From the NCBI GenBank assembly GCA_902522955.1, contig CABYXR010000005.1, positions 1 through 52,011 on the forward strand: 52,011 nt of DNA, read 5' to 3'. The stretch is from an uncultured Pelagibacteraceae bacterium (GTDB lineage Bacteria > Pseudomonadota > Alphaproteobacteria > Pelagibacterales > Pelagibacteraceae). Below the pieces are notes generated by a model. It was not told where the DNA came from and made no database searches. It saw nothing but the letters and a program-made list of their open reading frames with translations. Below, one piece after another: positions 49,847 to 52,011 of the stretch (its first letter is position 1; the number at the start of each line of letters is the position of its first letter). The position numbers and the translations under genes were made by a program.

Positions 49847-50323
49847 ATGATATTTAACACGAGTTTAAAAAACATATTTTTAGTAGTTTTTACAACCTTA
49901 ATATTAAGTGCTTGTTCGACAGCTAAAAAATCAGGAGACATAGATGGCGATGTATATACTGGAAAAGAAACAGTAAAATATTTAGCCTCTGGTGTTCCAG
50001 ACAGAGTATTTTTTGCTACAAACAAATCTTCTTTAACAACAGCATCTAGAGCGACTCTTAGAAAACAGGCAACATATTTAAGAAAAAATAAAAAACTAAA
50101 TGTAACCATAGAAGGTCATGCCGACGAAAGAGGAACTAGAGAATACAATTTAGCTCTAGGTGAAAGAAGAGCCAACGCAGCTAGAGACTATTTAATGACT
50201 TATGGAATTTCGGGCAAAAGAATTTCAACTATTAGTTATGGAAAAGAAAAACCTGTTAATCCAGCATCTAGCCCTTTAGCTTGGTCTCAAAACAGAAGAT
50301 CAGTTACAGTTAAAGTAAACTAA
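49847..50323 (+). CDS. pal: Pal peptidoglycan-associated lipoprotein
   Basis: A 158-residue outer-membrane lipoprotein. The signal ends in the lipobox LSAC (residue 22 region), then a short linker and an OmpA-like domain with VFFATNKSSLTTASRATLRKQATYL, VTIEGHADERGTREYNLALGERRANAARDYL and the closing SQNRRSVTVKV. It anchors the outer membrane to peptidoglycan. A Shine-Dalgarno-like AGGGGA lies just upstream of the ATG, and the 5' leader contains a 14-base palindrome (49812-49825). The gene ends at a clear terminator. Confidence 0.96.
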   Translation: MIFNTSLKNIFLVVFTTLILSACSTAKKSGDIDGDVYTGKETVKYLASGVPDRVFFATNKSSLTTASRATLRKQATYLRKNKKLNVTIEGHADERGTREYNLALGERRANAARDYLMTYGISGKRISTISYGKEKPVNPASSPLAWSQNRRSVTVKVN

Positions 50324-50336
50324 TTTTTAACAATCT

Positions 50337-50376
50337 AAGACCCTTTAATAATAGTTTATTGAAGGGTCTTTTTTTT
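50337..50376 (+). terminator. Rho-independent terminator after pal
   Basis: AAGACCCTTTAATAA (50337-50351) pairs with TTATTGAAGGGTCTT (50356-50370) with one G-T wobble and a four-base loop, followed by a run of T (to 50376). This is the clearest terminator in the window. It separates pal from cpoB, 28 bases before the cpoB ATG. Confidence 0.9.
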
Positions 50377-50403
50377 GCCATTTTGTATATTTAAAGATTC
50401 AGA

Positions 50404-51363
50404 ATGAATTTAATTAGAAATTTTTCAATTATATTACTATCTTTAGTTATTTTTTTATCTTCATCACTATTAAAGGCTGAAGAAGAAGAAGTTTTGATCC
50501 AGGCAGTTTCTGATCAATTACAAGTTTTAATAAAAGATTTAAAAACTCTTGAAAAAGCAGTTTACCAGAAGTCTGATGTTACAACCTCATCTTTATCTAA
50601 TGACAACAGTGGACTTAATGAGGATATACTAACAAAACATCTTCTTAAATTAAACGAAATAGAAGATCAATTTAGAGAACTTACAAATAAGTTTGAAGAA
50701 GTAAATTTTAAACTTGATAAACTTTCTACTAGAGTAACTAAAATACAATCAGACAATCAATTGAGGTTTACAGATTTAGAAAATTCAGAATCAGAAATTA
50801 GAGAAAAGAAGGTAACAAAAAAATTACCTGGCTCGAGTAAGCCTGCAGACTTCGGTGCAAATCCAGGATACTCAGTTACAAACTTACCTGAGAAGCAGGA
50901 AACTAATTCAGTAGAAAGTGCAAAAACAGTTATTCTAGAGGAAGCTGAGAAAAAAGAGTCTCTTCTTCCAAATAAACCTCCAAATGAACAATATGAGTTT
51001 GCTGTAAGTTTTATGAAAATTGGTGATTATGAAACAGCAGAATTCGCACTTAAAGAATTTATTGAAAAAAATAAAGATAATGATTTAGCTGGTAACGCTC
51101 AGTATTGGTATGGAGAAACTTTTAGAATAAGACAATTATATTCGGATGCCGCTACAGCTTATTTAGACGGATATCAAAACTATCCAAAAAGTAAAAAAGC
51201 TCCAGACAATCTTTTAAAATTAGGAATTACAATGGTTCAATTAGGAGAGAAAGATCAAGGTTGTAAAATGATATCAGGAGTTAAAAAAGAATATCCAAAA
51301 GCTAATAAGTCTGTGTTACAAAAAGCTCAATATGAGCAAAAAAGATTTAAATGTAATTCTTAA
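50404..51363 (+). CDS. cpoB: CpoB (YbgF) Tol-Pal-associated periplasmic protein
   Basis: A 319-residue protein with a signal peptide (FSIILLSLVIFLSSSLLKA), an N-terminal coiled coil (QLQVLIKDLKTLEKAV, FREL...FEEVNFKLDKL), a low-complexity linker, and C-terminal TPR repeats (NEQYEFAVSFMKIGDYETAEFALKEFIE, AQYWYGETFRIRQLYSDAATAYLDGY, APDNLLKLGITMVQLG). CpoB coordinates peptidoglycan synthesis with outer-membrane constriction. The gene overlaps tilS by 32 bases. Position after pal matches its usual order. Confidence 0.92.
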   Translation: MNLIRNFSIILLSLVIFLSSSLLKAEEEEVLIQAVSDQLQVLIKDLKTLEKAVYQKSDVTTSSLSNDNSGLNEDILTKHLLKLNEIEDQFRELTNKFEEVNFKLDKLSTRVTKIQSDNQLRFTDLENSESEIREKKVTKKLPGSSKPADFGANPGYSVTNLPEKQETNSVESAKTVILEEAEKKESLLPNKPPNEQYEFAVSFMKIGDYETAEFALKEFIEKNKDNDLAGNAQYWYGETFRIRQLYSDAATAYLDGYQNYPKSKKAPDNLLKLGITMVQLGEKDQGCKMISGVKKEYPKANKSVLQKAQYEQKRFKCNS

Positions 51364-52011
51364 AGATTGTTTTAAGGATCATAAAGAATTCTCAGAAATT
51401 TATTTAAATTTTCAAAAACAATTAAATTCTTTAAAAAAAAGAATTTTTTTGATAGCAGTGTCAGGTGGTCCAGACAGTTTAGCTTTAAGTGCACTTTCAA
51501 AAGCCTATAGTTATAATAATAATTGTAAAATTTATTATGTTTTAATAGACCACCAACTTAGAAAAAACTCTTCAACAGAAGCTCACTCTGTAAAAAAATT
51601 ACTTAAAAAACATAAAATCAATATAAACATAATCAAAAACAAAAAAAAAATAACAAAAAATATACAAAGTGAAGCCAGAAATATTAGATACAACTTATTA
51701 GCATCTTTTTGTAAAAAAAAAAAAATTAGATATATATTAACTGCTCATCATTTAAATGATCAAGTTGAAACCTTTTTTATTAGATTATCAAGAGGAAGTG
51801 GTTTAGAAGGCCTCTCTTCTATGAAACAAATTACCGATTTAGAAAGCAATGTTAAGGTGGTAAGACCATTATTAGATTTTAAGAAGAATAAATTAATTCA
51901 ATTATCCAAGAAGGTTTTTGGTAAATACTATTTAGATCCATCAAATAATGATGAAAAATACTTAAGAATAAGAATAAGAAAATTAAAAAAAATTCTTGAA
52001 AAAAGTGGAAT
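51332..52011 (+). CDS. tilS: tRNA(Ile)-lysidine synthase, 3'-truncated by the window
   Basis: The open frame runs from ATG 51332 to the right edge (226 codons and two extra bases), inside a longer gene. The PP-loop motif is FLIAVSGGPDSLALSAL, followed by YYVLIDHQLRKNSSTEAHSV, the TilS-specific SEARNIRYNLL and LTAHHLNDQVETFFIRLSRGSGLEGLSSM. TilS converts C34 of tRNA-Ile(CAU) to lysidine so that AUA is read as isoleucine. AUA is very common in this AT-rich genome, so the enzyme is likely essential. It starts 32 bases inside cpoB, and tilS follows cpoB in many alphaproteobacteria. Confidence 0.93.
   Translation, partial: MSKKDLNVILKDCFKDHKEFSEIYLNFQKQLNSLKKRIFLIAVSGGPDSLALSALSKAYSYNNNCKIYYVLIDHQLRKNSSTEAHSVKKLLKKHKININIIKNKKKITKNIQSEARNIRYNLLASFCKKKKIRYILTAHHLNDQVETFFIRLSRGSGLEGLSSMKQITDLESNVKVVRPLLDFKKNKLIQLSKKVFGKYYLDPSNNDEKYLRIRIRKLKKILEKSG

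Overview
The window looks like a chromosome segment from a SAR11-type alphaproteobacterium (Pelagibacterales). The DNA is very AT-rich, proteins are lysine-, asparagine- and isoleucine-rich, and genes abut or overlap by 1-19 bases almost everywhere. No insertion sequence, integrase or CRISPR array is visible. The right half carries alphaproteobacterial gene orders: rpmJ / cox subunit IV / pntAA-pntAB-pntB, DUF4164 / zapA / 5-FCL, and yebC / ruvC-like / tolQRAB / pal / cpoB / tilS. A 5S rRNA gene directly right of a long polysaccharide block matches, from memory of SAR11 comparative genomics, the hypervariable region between the 23S and 5S genes (HVR2).

Positions 2-29646 form an accessory surface-polysaccharide island. 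The left part (2-13203) is a dense plus-strand run. It holds a FAD oxidoreductase tail, a Gfo/Idh enzyme, a DesII-like radical SAM enzyme, a radical SAM/SPASM enzyme, a HisC-like aminotransferase, several SDRs, a KdsB-type CMP-transferase, a second AroB-type cyclase, an FkbM methyltransferase and a 2OG-Fe(II) oxygenase. It reads as a pathway for one or more unusual amino- or deoxysugars or cyclitols. Positions 13200-15755 hold CDP-glucose formation (rfbF, rfbG) and a glycosyltransferase whose stop codon lies inside a tRNA-Val gene. Positions 15862-29646 add a TylC3-like C-methyltransferase, an acetyltransferase, a UDP-sugar dehydrogenase, a DegT aminotransferase, a fused glutaminase/sugar amidotransferase, DPM1-like glycosyltransferases, a DUF6311-like membrane protein and an O-antigen ligase/polymerase. 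No flippase or ABC exporter is present, so export must be encoded elsewhere.

At 29728-29878 a 5S rRNA gene has its own near-consensus promoter and runs into rpmJ without a visible terminator. The core genome follows. It contains transhydrogenase, a transaldolase and a minus-strand block (tkt, pgk, class I aldolase, thiE, efp, suhB, rpmE, trcR, rpsU, csp, initiator tRNA, typA). After that come zapA, 5-FCL, the ymdB-like gene, yebC, a phage-type RuvC, the Tol-Pal envelope system and the start of tilS (cut by the window end).

The most notable points are: (1) DesII-like and SPASM radical SAM enzymes beside a divergent AroB-type cyclase and a CMP-transferase in a streamlined marine genome; (2) rpsU with an apparent AUU start behind a perfect Shine-Dalgarno, in a cluster with initiator tRNA and typA, where typA starts two bases after the tRNA CCA; (3) an orphan 5S gene with its own promoter reading into rpmJ; (4) a phage-type RuvC at the usual ruvCAB locus; (5) a class II glutaminase fused to a WbpG-like amidotransferase. 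Functional assignments come from motif reading and memory of families; no database search was run. No gene-free stretch longer than 300 bases exists in the window.
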